From the NCBI RefSeq assembly GCF_016616885.1, contig NZ_CP067102.1, forward strand, positions 3,872,501 through 3,936,500: a stretch of DNA of 64,000 nucleotides, in the 5' to 3' direction. A program made the translations under genes and the position numbers. How positions within the stretch are numbered: the first letter of the stretch is position 1; each line of letters begins with the position of its first letter. Below, piece by piece: positions 37,544 to 46,749 of the stretch. A model generated the notes under the pieces. It was not told the origin of the DNA. It saw nothing but the letters and a program-made list of their open reading frames with translations, and ran no database searches. The stretch is from Bradyrhizobium diazoefficiens. Its GTDB lineage: Bacteria; Pseudomonadota; Alphaproteobacteria; Rhizobiales; Xanthobacteraceae.

Positions 37544-38433
37544 AAGACGAAGCCAAGGACATCGCGACCCAACCGATCGAGGCGCAAGCCGCTCGTGAGG
37601 GCGAAGCTGCGACCAAGACGCTTGCGCCCAAGACTCCTGATACCAAGATTCCTGAAGCCAAGACTCCTGAAGCCAAGCCATCTGCGAAGAAGCGGACGCG
37701 GAGCAGCAAGGCCAAGGACAAGGCCAAGGCGGCGGCTGACGCGAATGCCGCGCTCGAGGCGCGCATCGGGCACAGCTTTGCCGATCCGAACCTGCTGATG
37801 CAGGCGATCACGCATGTCTCGGCGTTGAAATCCGGGCGCAAGCGCGGCGACAGCTATCAGCGGCTGGAGTTCCTCGGCGACCACGTGCTCGGGCTCGTCG
37901 TGTCCGACATGCTCTATCATGCCTTCCCGAATGCCGATGAGGGCGAGTTGTCCAAGCGGCTTGCCGAGCTCGTGCGCAAGGAGAGCTGCGCCGACGTCGC
38001 CAAGTCGCTCGGTCTGCTCGACGACATCAAGCTCGGCTCGGTCGGCTCCAGCGCCGATGCCCGCCTGCGCAAGTCCATCCTCGGTGATATCTGCGAGGCG
38101 GTGATCGGCGCGATCTTCCTCGACGGCGGCCATGCGGCGGCGGACGAGTTCGTCAAACGCAACTGGACCGAGCGCATGCACAAGCCGCGGCGACCGCTGC
38201 GCGATCCCAAGACCGTGCTGCAGGAATGGGCGCAGGGGAAGGGGCTGCCGACGCCTGTTTATCGCGAGGTCGAACGCACCGGCCCGCATCACGATCCGCA
38301 GTTCCGCGTCGCCGTCGATCTGCCGGGTCTCGCGCCGGCCGAAGGCATCGGCGGCAGCAAGCGCGCGGCGGAGAAGGTGGCTGCTTCAGTGATGATTGAA
38401 CGTGAAGGTGTTGGCGGCAGCAATGACGGCTGA
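37540..38433 (+). CDS. rnc: Ribonuclease III with a repeat-bearing N-terminal extension
   Basis: Cuts double-stranded RNA in rRNA processing and regulation. The signature RLEFLGDHVL is at residues 108-117, the second acidic helix is ILGDICEAVIGAIFLDGG, and a C-terminal dsRNA-binding domain ends GGSKRAAEKVAASVMIE. The 297-residue protein is longer than the usual 225-230. The first 68 residues are a Lys/Pro/Ala-rich extension, partly encoded by three 15-bp tandem repeats at 37630-37674 (units KTPDT, KIPEA, KTPEA). The ATG overlaps the lepB stop, and the 3' end overlaps era by 11 nt. The lepB-rnc-era order is conserved in Proteobacteria. Confidence 0.95.
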   Translation: MKDEAKDIATQPIEAQAAREGEAATKTLAPKTPDTKIPEAKTPEAKPSAKKRTRSSKAKDKAKAAADANAALEARIGHSFADPNLLMQAITHVSALKSGRKRGDSYQRLEFLGDHVLGLVVSDMLYHAFPNADEGELSKRLAELVRKESCADVAKSLGLLDDIKLGSVGSSADARLRKSILGDICEAVIGAIFLDGGHAAADEFVKRNWTERMHKPRRPLRDPKTVLQEWAQGKGLPTPVYREVERTGPHHDPQFRVAVDLPGLAPAEGIGGSKRAAEKVAASVMIEREGVGGSNDG

Positions 38434-39349
38434 AACAAGCGGCGAGGCGCCCACTGCTACGCGCTGCGGCTTCGTTGCGCTGATCGGCGCGCCGAACGTC
38501 GGCAAGTCCACGCTGGTCAATGCGCTGGTCGGGGCCAAGGTCACGATCGTCTCGCGCAAGGTGCAGACCACGCGCGCGCTGATCCGCGGCATCGTCATCG
38601 AGAACAACGCGCAGATCATCCTGGTCGATACGCCCGGCATCTTCCTGCCCAAGCGCAGGCTCGACCGCGCCATGGTCTCGACCGCCTGGAGCGGGGCGCA
38701 TGACGCCGATCTCGTCTGTGTGCTGCTGGATGCCAAGGCCGGCATCGACGAGGAGGCCGAGGCGATCCTCAGCAAGGCCGCCAGCGTCAAGCATGAGAAG
38801 ATCCTGGTGATCAACAAGGTCGACCTGGTCCAGCGTGAGAAGCTGCTGGCGCTGGCGCAGGCCGCGAACGAGCGCATGGCCTTCGCGAAAACCTTCATGA
38901 TCGCTGCGATCTCGGGCGACGGTGTCGACGACCTCAGGCACACACTGGCCGAGATCGTGCCGCCGGGGCCGTTCCTCTATCCCGAGGACCAGATGTCGGA
39001 CGCGCCGATGCGGCAGCTTGCGGCCGAGATCACGCGCGAGAAGATTTATCGCAAGCTGCACCAGGAATTGCCCTACCAGTCCACGGTCGAGACGGACAAA
39101 TGGGAGGAGCGCAAGGACAAGTCGGTGCGCATCGAGCAGACGATCTTCGTCGAGCGCGAGAGCCAGCGCAAGATCGTGCTCGGCGCAGGGGGCGCCACCA
39201 TCAAGTCGATCGGCGCGGACTCGCGCAAGGAGCTCGCCGAGATCCTGGGCGTACCGGTGCACCTGTTCCTGTTCGTCAAGGTGCGCGAGAACTGGGGTGA
39301 CGATCCCGATCGCTACCGCGAGATGGGCCTGGAATTTCCCAAAGAATAA
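38423..39349 (+). CDS. era: GTPase Era
   Basis: Era binds 16S rRNA near its 3' end and helps assemble the 30S subunit. From the ATG at 38423 the product is 308 aa. The G1 motif GAPNVGKST is at residues 22-30, G3 is DTPGI, G4 is NKVD, and the C-terminal KH domain includes KLHQELPYQSTVE and AGGATIKSIGADSRKELAE. The start lies inside the rnc gene (11-nt overlap), so translation is coupled. An in-frame upstream start at 38396 is unnecessary. Confidence 0.96.
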   Translation: MTAETSGEAPTATRCGFVALIGAPNVGKSTLVNALVGAKVTIVSRKVQTTRALIRGIVIENNAQIILVDTPGIFLPKRRLDRAMVSTAWSGAHDADLVCVLLDAKAGIDEEAEAILSKAASVKHEKILVINKVDLVQREKLLALAQAANERMAFAKTFMIAAISGDGVDDLRHTLAEIVPPGPFLYPEDQMSDAPMRQLAAEITREKIYRKLHQELPYQSTVETDKWEERKDKSVRIEQTIFVERESQRKIVLGAGGATIKSIGADSRKELAEILGVPVHLFLFVKVRENWGDDPDRYREMGLEFPKE

Positions 39350-39370
39350 GCAAGAGCAGATCGGTATTTG

Positions 39371-39751
39371 ATGAGCGTGCCCCGTAACGTCCAGCGTTTC
39401 GAAGCGCTGCTCTATGCCTCGCTGATGCTGGACGCCCTGTCGGTGGCGGTGCAGGACCGTACGCCCACCATGGAGATGACCGAGCAGATGATCATGACGG
39501 CGACCCTGCTCGCCGGCGCGATGATCCTGCTGCTGGTCTATTTCGTGTGGCTCGCTGCGCACTGGCGCAAGAACTGGCCGCGCTGGGTGCTGGCGGCGGC
39601 GCTGGTGCTGTCCGTGATCTCGCTCGGCCAGATCCTTGGCGAGCGGGGCCTCGAGCTCGACAGCGTCATCGAGATCGTCTCCTGCGTGCTGACGGGGGTC
39701 GGCCTGTATTTCTCGTTCACCGGCGACGCGCAGGGCTGGTTCAACGCGTGA
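39371..39751 (+). CDS. Small membrane protein between era and recO (126 aa)
   Basis: The product begins MSVPRNVQRFEALLYASLML and has three hydrophobic segments, about residues 12-25, 40-60 and 70-90, with a fourth weaker one near 103-118. It contains AHWRKNWPRWVLAA, a basic Trp-rich loop between helices. I recognise it as a conserved hypothetical at this position in Bradyrhizobium but know of no function. The gap to era is 21 nt, so it is likely part of the lepB-rnc-era transcript. Confidence 0.75.
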   Translation: MSVPRNVQRFEALLYASLMLDALSVAVQDRTPTMEMTEQMIMTATLLAGAMILLLVYFVWLAAHWRKNWPRWVLAAALVLSVISLGQILGERGLELDSVIEIVSCVLTGVGLYFSFTGDAQGWFNA

Positions 39752-39817
39752 GATATTCCCCGGCGCGCTTCGCTTTGCCCATCCTACGAGCGCTCGAATT
39801 GCGCTACACTTCGCCCC

Positions 39818-40570
39818 ATGGAATGGACCGACGAAGGCATCGTGCTGGGCGTGCGGCGGCATGGCGAGAGTAGCGCCATCGTCGAGCTGCTGACGCGCCA
39901 GCACGGCCGGCATCTCGGTCTCGTGCGCGGTGGCGCCGGCTCGCGGATGCGACCGCTGCTGCAGCCCGGCAACAGCGTCAGCGCGGTGTGGCGGGCGCGG
40001 CTCGACGAGCATCTTGGCACCTTTGCGATCGAGGGATTGAAGCTGCGCGCGGCGACGCTGCTGGGATCGTCCCATGGCGTCTATGGCGTCACCCATCTGG
40101 CCTCGATTGCGCGGCTGCTGCCGGAGCGCGATCCGCACGAGGACATCTTTGCGATGCTCGAACATTCGCTCGACGATTTCGACGACATCGGCAGCGCTGC
40201 CGTGCATGTCATTCATTTCGAGCTGGCAATGCTCTCCGAGCTCGGGTTCCGGCTGGCGCTCGACAACTGTGCGGTCACGGGGGAGACCACCGACCTGATC
40301 TATGTCTCGCCGAAATCCGGCGGAGCGGTATCGCGTGGCGCGGGCGATCCGTGGCGCGATCGGTTGTTGCGGTTGCCGCCGTTCCTGCGCCAGGGCAAAG
40401 CCGCGAACGATCTCACCGATGAGGATCTCCAGGACGGCTTTCGGCTGACCGGCCTGTTCCTGCTGCGCCATGTGCTGGAGCCGCGCGGGCAGGTCCATTC
40501 CGACGCGCGCGCCGGCTTCATCAATGCCCTGATCCGGCAGCAGGCCAAAGCGGCGCTTTCTGCGCCATGA
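39818..40570 (+). CDS. recO: DNA repair protein RecO
   Basis: RecO helps RecR load RecA at SSB-coated gaps. The 250-residue product has the N-terminal OB-fold [20 protein letters not shown] and [22 protein letters not shown], then the helical domain with [23 protein letters not shown]. The zinc-finger cysteines of some RecO proteins are mostly absent, as is usual in alphaproteobacteria. The era-recO order is conserved. Confidence 0.94.
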   Translation: MEWTDEGIVLGVRRHGESSAIVELLTRQHGRHLGLVRGGAGSRMRPLLQPGNSVSAVWRARLDEHLGTFAIEGLKLRAATLLGSSHGVYGVTHLASIARLLPERDPHEDIFAMLEHSLDDFDDIGSAAVHVIHFELAMLSELGFRLALDNCAVTGETTDLIYVSPKSGGAVSRGAGDPWRDRLLRLPPFLRQGKAANDLTDEDLQDGFRLTGLFLLRHVLEPRGQVHSDARAGFINALIRQQAKAALSAP

Positions 40571-40683
40571 TCTGAGTGCGCCTCTGCTCTGCCCCATGAC
40601 ATGGCGTTCCCCCGGAACCAAGTCGGCGGGGTTGAGTTGGCCCCGGCGCAGGTTCCGCAGGTTCCACAACTGGGACAGCCTAA

Positions 40684-40962
40684 ATGTTGATCAAAGGATT
40701 CGTGCTGTCGGCAGCGCTGCTCGCGCTGGCGCCGGACGCCATGGTTGGTGAGCCGCAAACGGGGGTCTTTCGGCGGGCTTCCTGTACCGTCGTCAGGTAC
40801 TATGTCGCGAAATATTCGGCTGCGGCCGCAGAGACATGGGCGCGATCTCATGGCGCAATCGAGGCCGAAATCGAGGCCGCCCGCCGCTGTGTAGCCAATG
40901 TGCCGGCGACGCCCCCGACCAAGGTCCAGCCAACTGTGACGGCCGGCTGGGCGGGTCAGTAG
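40684..40962 (+). CDS. Small secreted protein of unknown function (92 aa)
   Basis: The first 18 residues (MLIKGFVLSAALLALAPD) look like a signal peptide. The remainder carries two cysteines (RRASCTVVRYYVAKY and AARRCVANV) that could form a disulfide, and ends with a Pro/Thr/Val-rich tail. VRYYVAKYSAAAAETWARSHGA resembles a short conserved segment I have seen in Bradyrhizobium hypotheticals. It is an isolated gene between recO and parC with no function known to me. Confidence 0.65.
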   Translation: MLIKGFVLSAALLALAPDAMVGEPQTGVFRRASCTVVRYYVAKYSAAAAETWARSHGAIEAEIEAARRCVANVPATPPTKVQPTVTAGWAGQ

Positions 40963-41022
40963 CCGCCCACAGGGAACCAATCCATCCTTGCCCGATTCGC
41001 TTCCACGGTTTAACCGGGCGGC

Positions 41023-43281
41023 ATGGGAAAACGAATCGTTCCGCCGGAAGAACCGGCCGAAATTCATGAGGTGCCACTGCGCGAAGCGCTCGAGGAGCGC
41101 TATCTCGCGTATGCGCTCTCCACCATCATGCATCGCGCGCTGCCCGACGCGCGCGACGGCCTGAAGCCGGTGCACCGGCGCATCCTCTACGGCATGCGCC
41201 TGCTCAGGCTCGACCCCGGCACGGCGTTCAAGAAATCCGCCAAGATCGTCGGCGACGTGATGGGCTCGTTCCATCCGCATGGCGACCAGGCGATCTACGA
41301 CGCCATGGTGCGCCTCGCGCAGGATTTCTCGTCGCGCTATCCGCTTGTCGACGGCCAGGGCAATTTCGGCAATATCGACGGCGATAACCCTGCCGCCTAC
41401 CGTTACACCGAAGCTCGCATGACCGATGTCGCGCGGCTTCTGCTCGATGGCATCGACGAGGACGGCGTCGAATTCCGCGCCAATTACGACGGCCAGTCGA
41501 AAGAGCCGGTCGTGCTGCCCGGCGGCTTTCCGAACCTGCTCGCCAACGGCGCGCAGGGCATCGCGGTCGGCATGGCGACCTCGATCCCGCCGCATAATGC
41601 CGCCGAGCTCTGCGATGCCGCACTGCATCTGATCGAGAAGCCCGACGCGAAATCCAAGGCGCTGCTGAAGTGGGTCAAGGGACCGGATTTCCCGACCGGC
41701 GGCATCTGCGTCGATTCCAAGCAGGCGATTGCTGAGGCCTACACGACCGGCCGCGGCTCGTTCCGCGTTCGTGCCAGGTGGGAGCAGGAAGAGGGCGCGC
41801 GCGGCGCCTGGGTCGTCGTTGTCACCGAGATCCCCTTTCTGGTGCAGAAGTCGCGCCTGATCGAGAAGGTCGCCGAGCTGCTGGACCAGAAGAAGCTGCC
41901 GCTGGTCGGCGACATCAGGGACGAGTCGGCCGAAGACGTCCGCATCGTGATCGAGCCGAAGTCGAAGAACGTCGATCCGGCGCTGATGATGGAGTCGCTG
42001 TTCCGGCTCACCGAGCTCGAGAACAAGATCCCGCTGAACCTCAACGTGCTGATCAAGGGCCGCGTCCCCAAGGTGGTGGGGCTCGCGGAGTGCCTGCGCG
42101 AATGGCTCGACCATCTGCGCGACGTGCTGATCCGCCGCAGCAATTACCGCAAGGCGCAGATCGAGCACCGGCTGGAAGTTCTCGGCGGCCTGCTCATCGC
42201 CTATCTGAACCTCGACGAGGTGATCAGGATCATCCGCACCGAGGACGAGCCGAAGCCAGCGTTGATGAAGGCGTTCAAGCTGACCGAGGTGCAGGTCGAA
42301 GCCATCCTCAACATGCGGCTCCGCTCGCTGCGCAAGCTCGAAGAGATGGAGATCCGCACTGAGGACAAGAACCTCCGTGCCGAGCTCAAGGGCATCAACG
42401 CGATCCTCGCTTCCGAGCCCGAACAGTGGAAGAAGGTCGGCGAGCAGGTCGGCAAGGTCCGTGACATGTTCGGACCGAAGACGCCGCTCGGCAAGCGCCG
42501 CACCACCTTTGCGGACGCGCCCGAGCACGATCTCGCTGCGATGGAGGAAGCCCTCGTCGAGCGCGAGCCGGTGACCGTCGTCGTCTCCGACAAGGGCTGG
42601 ATCCGCACCATGAAGGGCCATGTCGAGGATCTCTCGGGGCTCGCCTTCAAACAGGACGACAAGCTCGGCTTCGCCTTCTTCGCGGAGACGACCTCGAAGC
42701 TGCTGCTGTTCGCCACCAACGGCAAGTTCTACTCGCTCGACGTCGCGAAGCTGCCGGGTGGCCGCGGCCACGGCGAGCCGATCCGCCTGTTCATCGACCT
42801 CGAGCAGGAGGCCGCGCCCGTCGCACTGTTCGTCAACAAGGGCGGTCGCAAATTCCTGGTCGCGAGCCACGAGGGCCAGGGCTTTGTCGTCAACGAGGAC
42901 GATTGCGTCGGCACCACCAAGAAGGGCAAGCAGGTTCTTAACGTCGACATGCCGAACGAGGCGCGCACGGTCACCGAGGTGATTGGCGACACCGTCGCGG
43001 TCATCGGCGAGAACCGCAAGATGCTGATCTTCCCGCTCGACCAGGTGCCGGAGATGGCCCGCGGTCGCGGCGTGCGGTTGCAGAAGTACAAGGACGGCGG
43101 TCTCTCCGACGTCGCTGTGTTCGAAGCCAAGGCAGGCCTGACCTGGAAGGACTCCGCTGGCCGCGAATTCTCCGCGACCATGAAGGAGCTCGCGGAGTGG
43201 CAGGGCACCCGCGCCGACGCCGGCCGCCTGCCGCCGAAGGGTTTCCCGAAGTCGAACAAGTTCGGCAAGGTGATCGGGTAG
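41023..43281 (+). CDS. parC: DNA topoisomerase IV subunit A
   Basis: Cuts and rejoins DNA to unlink replicated chromosomes, together with ParE. The product is 752 aa with the catalytic Tyr128 in [11 protein letters not shown], the [12 protein letters not shown] helix and the [13 protein letters not shown] quinolone-pocket helix near the N-terminus. The C-terminal part consists of beta-pinwheel repeats ([32 protein letters not shown]). It matches alphaproteobacterial ParC in length and lacks the GyrA-box type tail, which argues against GyrA. At the position of E. coli ParC Ser80 there is a Gln (residue 89). Confidence 0.94.
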   Translation: MGKRIVPPEEPAEIHEVPLREALEERYLAYALSTIMHRALPDARDGLKPVHRRILYGMRLLRLDPGTAFKKSAKIVGDVMGSFHPHGDQAIYDAMVRLAQDFSSRYPLVDGQGNFGNIDGDNPAAYRYTEARMTDVARLLLDGIDEDGVEFRANYDGQSKEPVVLPGGFPNLLANGAQGIAVGMATSIPPHNAAELCDAALHLIEKPDAKSKALLKWVKGPDFPTGGICVDSKQAIAEAYTTGRGSFRVRARWEQEEGARGAWVVVVTEIPFLVQKSRLIEKVAELLDQKKLPLVGDIRDESAEDVRIVIEPKSKNVDPALMMESLFRLTELENKIPLNLNVLIKGRVPKVVGLAECLREWLDHLRDVLIRRSNYRKAQIEHRLEVLGGLLIAYLNLDEVIRIIRTEDEPKPALMKAFKLTEVQVEAILNMRLRSLRKLEEMEIRTEDKNLRAELKGINAILASEPEQWKKVGEQVGKVRDMFGPKTPLGKRRTTFADAPEHDLAAMEEALVEREPVTVVVSDKGWIRTMKGHVEDLSGLAFKQDDKLGFAFFAETTSKLLLFATNGKFYSLDVAKLPGGRGHGEPIRLFIDLEQEAAPVALFVNKGGRKFLVASHEGQGFVVNEDDCVGTTKKGKQVLNVDMPNEARTVTEVIGDTVAVIGENRKMLIFPLDQVPEMARGRGVRLQKYKDGGLSDVAVFEAKAGLTWKDSAGREFSATMKELAEWQGTRADAGRLPPKGFPKSNKFGKVIG

Positions 43282-43299
43282 GGCCAATCGCTTCCACGT

Positions 43300-43379
43300 C
43301 GTCATTGCGAGCGTAGCAAAGCAATCCAGAATCCCTCCGCGGAAAGACTCTGGATTGCTTCGCGGCGCTCGCAATGACG
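43300..43379. repeat. Palindromic repeat (CGTCATTGCGAGCG type)
   Basis: Outer arms CGTCATTGCGAGCG at 43300-43313 and its complement at 43366-43379, with inner arms AAGCAATCCAGA (43319-43330) and TCTGGATTGCTT (43349-43360). I recall this as a very frequent intergenic palindrome in Bradyrhizobium and relatives. It follows parC by 18 nt and could act as a transcript end. Confidence 0.8.
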
Positions 43380-43498
43380 GAGCAAGCGGTGCGGCCATCG
43401 TTCTCCAATTCACATTTCAGATAACAGGCACATCTTCGCGTTCTCGCGGCGTCGTCCGCCCGAGCTTTGCTTCACGGTGCGCCCTCATTGAGACAAGG

Positions 43499-43828
43499 GC
43501 GCAGGGAAGGCCGGGCGCCGGCTGGCACCCGAGATCCGTGCGCCATAGAAATGCACACGGGGTGGACCACAGGTGTTGCCGATCGCCCGGCCTTCCCTGC
43601 GCGATGGTTTTAACGTGTCCTTCGTGCTCTCCTCGGGGAGCGATGCACTATTGCCCCCGTCGCCCTGCGGATAGCTGATGCTTCCGCCCGGTCGGGCAGT
43701 GGGCATCACCACAGGACTTGACGCACAGACCCCGGGCGTCAGGACCACACGACTTGTTCGTCCGCGCACGTCTTCGCATGCATCTTCGGGAGCTGGCGTG
43801 TGCTCGCGCCCGAAGCCATGCGAAGACG
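43499..43828. repeat. Structured dispersed repeat with two long hairpins
   Basis: First stem: a perfect 19-bp inverted repeat, GCGCAGGGAAGGCCGGGCG at 43499-43517 with its complement at 43584-43602. Second stem: CGTCTTCGCATG at 43769-43780 with its complement at 43817-43828, extended by CTTCGGG (43784-43790) and CCCGAAG (43809-43815). I recall related blocks, often misread as short proteins, in many Bradyrhizobium genomes; I could not count copies. A structured RNA or mobile origin is possible but unproven. Confidence 0.65.
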
Positions 43829-44303
43829 CTGTCAGCGCCGTGTCGTCGGCGCGAAGCAATCGCTCACGGCCGAAGCCGCCCTGCAATGCCGCTCGCACCC
43901 GACGCCGTCGCGTCCATCGCTACCCAGCCCGCGGTTCGTGACGATCGCGATCCGCCCCTTGTCTCGGGCCAGGGTGTTTCGCTTGTACGACAAATCCGAA
44001 TTTCGGTAAAGTGGAATATTTTGCGCGGTGGGGCTTGACGCGTGGGATCATCCCGATCGCGGCTGTTTTGCCCGACGGGTAACGGTCGACGGGGGCGCGG
44101 TGAGGAGCGTTTGCTTTGAGGACGGCCTCATGAACGGCAGCGTCTAAGAGCAAAGCGGAAGGCGCCCGCTTGGTCATCATCGACCGCTTGTGACCCATGG
44201 TCCCGTTGCTCGATGAATCGACGAGCGCGAGGCAGCGCTGTGGGCGTCAACGTCGGCTTCCGATGGCAAGCCAGACGCGACGAGCCCGCGAGTAGTACAG
44301 GCC

Positions 44304-45689
44304 CTAGATCACTCCCATCATCCGCAACGCCACACCCGCCGCGCAGCTGCCCGCCAGCACCGTCAGCATCCCCAGCTTAAACCGGAAGATCGCGGTGGCC
44401 GCCGCGATCGACAACACGAGCGCCGGCACATCGACGCTCGTCAGCACCGGCCTGTCAAAATCCAGCGGGAAGGCGTGCACCGGCACGGTCTCGCGGAACA
44501 GCGTGTGCAGCGCGAACCAGATCGAGAGGTTGAGGATCACGCCGACGACGGCGGCGGTGATCGCACCGAGTGCGCCGGCGAGTCCCGTGTTGCCGCGCAG
44601 CCGCTCGATGTAGGGGGCGCCGACGAAGATCCAGAGGAAGCAGGGCGTGAAGGTGACCCAGGTCGCGAGCAGTCCGCCCAAGGTTGCCGCCAGCATCGGC
44701 GAGAGGCCGCTTGGGTCGCGATAGGCGGCCATGAAGCCGACGAACTGGAGCACCATGATCAGCGGGCCCGGTGTGGTCTCGGCCATGCCGAGGCCGTCGA
44801 GCATCTCTTGCGGCTTCAGCCAGTGATAATGCTCCACCGCCCGCTGGGCGACATAGGCCAGCACGGCGTATGCGCCGCCGAAGGTGACGAGCGACATTTT
44901 CGAGAAGAACAGCGCGATCTGGCTGAACACATTGCCTTGCCCGAGAGCGAGCAACAACACGATCACTGGTATTAGCCAGAGCGCCAGCCATAGCGCGCCG
45001 ACGCGGATCGTGCGCGCCGTGTCGGGACGGACATGCTCGGGCACGGCTTCGCCGAGCATGCTGTCGATCGCCGCGTTGCTGCCGCCATGGCCGTGACCGG
45101 CGGGTGCGAATTCCGGACGGCCGGCGCGTGCGCCGGCATAGCCGATCACGCCGGCGGCGATGATGATGATCGGGAAGGGGACCGCGAAGAAGAAGATCGC
45201 GACGAAGGCGATCGCCGCCAGCGCGATCATGATGCGGTTCTTCAGCGCCCGCTTGCCGACGCGGACCACGGCCTCGACGACGATGGCGAGCACGGCCGCC
45301 TTCAACCCGAAGAACAGCGCCTCGACGAAGCTGACATTGCCGTAGGCCGCATAGATGTAGCTCAGGCCCATGATGGCGATGATGCCCGGCAAGATGAACA
45401 GCCCGCCCGCCATCAGCCCGCCGGCGGTCCTGTGCATCAGCCAGCCGACATAGGTCGCGAGCTGCTGGGCCTCCGGTCCCGGCAGCAGCATGCAGTAATT
45501 CAGCGCATGCAAAAAGCGGCCCTCGGAGATCCAGTTCTTCTCCTCGACCAGGATGCGATGCATCACAGCGATCTGGCCCGCGGGCCCGCCAAAACTCAAG
45601 GACGCGACACGGAGCCAGACGCGAAAGGCTTCGCCGAAGCTGATGCCGTGACCGGCATCAGCTTTTGCTTGGGCGTTACGGATATCCAC
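44304..45689 (-). CDS. chrA: Chromate transporter ChrA (long, two-domain form)
   Basis: CHR-family inner-membrane protein of 461 aa that exports chromate and lowers its toxicity. Two homologous halves are visible: the first opens with GEAFRVWLRVASLSFGGPAGQIAVMHRILV and PGPEAQQLATYVGW, the second with SKMSLVTFGGAYAVLAYVAQ and GLGMAETTPGPLIMVLQFVGF. These FGGP and PGP motifs recur in both halves, as is normal. The start is a GTG overlapping the TAG of the upstream rhodanese-ChrB gene by 1 nt, so the two are translationally coupled. Confidence 0.94.
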   Translation of the reverse strand: MDIRNAQAKADAGHGISFGEAFRVWLRVASLSFGGPAGQIAVMHRILVEEKNWISEGRFLHALNYCMLLPGPEAQQLATYVGWLMHRTAGGLMAGGLFILPGIIAIMGLSYIYAAYGNVSFVEALFFGLKAAVLAIVVEAVVRVGKRALKNRIMIALAAIAFVAIFFFAVPFPIIIIAAGVIGYAGARAGRPEFAPAGHGHGGSNAAIDSMLGEAVPEHVRPDTARTIRVGALWLALWLIPVIVLLLALGQGNVFSQIALFFSKMSLVTFGGAYAVLAYVAQRAVEHYHWLKPQEMLDGLGMAETTPGPLIMVLQFVGFMAAYRDPSGLSPMLAATLGGLLATWVTFTPCFLWIFVGAPYIERLRGNTGLAGALGAITAAVVGVILNLSIWFALHTLFRETVPVHAFPLDFDRPVLTSVDVPALVLSIAAATAIFRFKLGMLTVLAGSCAAGVALRMMGVI

Positions 45690-46507
45690 TACGCCTTCAC
45701 CTTGTTGGTCGGCCAGTTATGGGTCTCGCCGGTCGCGTCGCGGCACCAGCGATAGAACGCGTCGTAGAGCAGCATGCCGGCTTCGAGTTGTTCGAGATCG
45801 TCGTCGTACATCCGCGACAATCCGAGCGAGGCCGCGAGCAGGCCGGGTGCCTCCGGTGCGAGGTCGGGCCTTGCAGTATCGGCGCCGCGCACCAGCGTGG
45901 CCAACCGCAACAGCGCCGGCGTCGCGATCCCCAACTCCTCGATCATGACGTCGAAGCTGCAGAGCTCGCCGCGGTGGCTCCAGAACACGTTCTCGATGTC
46001 GAAGGGGGCAGCATTGAAACGCTCGCCGACGGCGACCACCTCGGACGGCGCGACATACAAGAACACCGCGTTGGGATCGACGAAGCGGCGGATCAGCCAG
46101 GGGCAGGCGATGCGGTCGACCTTGGGCCGCGCCCGCGTCACCCAGATTGTGCGTCCCTTGGCATCGCGCGGCGGCAGCTTGCGTGTGTCGAGCAGTGGCA
46201 GCTTTGCCGCCTTCCAGCCCTCGAAGCCACCCTCCAGCGTTTCGGCCTCGGCGCCGAGCTGGCGAAGCCAGGCCGCTGTGCCCTGCGCGAGTTTCTCGCC
46301 GCGGAAGCACGAGACGATGGCTCGGCGACCGGCGAAGCCGGCGCCCCAGTCGGAGACGTTGTCGTGGCTGAGCTTGATGGAGCCGGGGATCAACCGCGGG
46401 TCAGCGGCAAAATCCTCCTCGGTCCGCACGTCGATCAGGACAGGGGCGTTGGCCGTGCCAATCAGGCGCGCCAATTTATCGGATGATATGGTCGTGAAAG
46501 TTGACAT
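45689..46507 (-). CDS. Rhodanese domain fused to ChrB C-terminal domain
   Basis: Protein of 272 aa with two parts. Residues 1-105 are a rhodanese domain with VLIDVRTEEDF and an active-site loop SCFRGEKLAQ (Cys67). Residues 115-272 match the C-terminal half of the chromate resistance protein ChrB, including RIACPWLIRRFVDP and FDIENVFWSHRGELCSFD. In ChrB proteins an N-terminal regulatory region acts as chromate sensor; here a rhodanese replaces it. It is coupled to chrA by a 1-nt overlap, so a role in chromate resistance is likely; a chromate-sensing or reductase role for the fusion is inferred. The ATG at 46507 is preferred over an upstream extension. Confidence 0.88.
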   Translation of the reverse strand: MSTFTTISSDKLARLIGTANAPVLIDVRTEEDFAADPRLIPGSIKLSHDNVSDWGAGFAGRRAIVSCFRGEKLAQGTAAWLRQLGAEAETLEGGFEGWKAAKLPLLDTRKLPPRDAKGRTIWVTRARPKVDRIACPWLIRRFVDPNAVFLYVAPSEVVAVGERFNAAPFDIENVFWSHRGELCSFDVMIEELGIATPALLRLATLVRGADTARPDLAPEAPGLLAASLGLSRMYDDDLEQLEAGMLLYDAFYRWCRDATGETHNWPTNKVKA

Positions 46508-46749
46508 GATGCGTCCTCGAAAAATCAGGGGACGCGATACTTGGGCATGTCGCCTCGTGGGGAGATCGCTCAAATCCCCATCGCGTTGATTACATCGAAA
46601 CTCAGTCGGACTGTCAATCGCCGGTTTCACTGGCATCGAAGGTTAGAAAGATAAGCCATTGCGACCTATAGTGGGTGGAGGCGGAATTCTGCGGTGAGGT
46701 CGGGGTTGATCCTCGGTCGCAGCAGGAAGGCGCTGCAGGGAGGACCAAG

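Larger units (their letters stand above)
43282..44303. other. Gene-free repeat region, about 1 kb
   Basis: No protein gene is supported. The stretch holds a BIME-like palindrome (43300-43379) and a structured dispersed repeat (43499-43828), described separately. The rest, 43829-44303, has no recognisable feature. Open frames here, such as the minus-strand one at 43485-43898, are translations of the repeat. Confidence 0.6.

Noticed and set aside
36023..37681. A minus-strand frame starting with repeats such as SWLQESW
   Set aside because: The repeats are just the opposite strand of the 15-bp tandem repeat in rnc, and the rest mirrors acpS and lepB.
40300..43413. A 1037-codon open frame opposite parC and recO
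   Set aside because: Same reason: a shadow of parC in high-GC DNA, with no recognisable domain.
43485..43898. A 137-codon minus-strand frame that looks like a small protein
   Set aside because: It is the translation of the structured dispersed repeat at 43499-43828, with no ribosome site.
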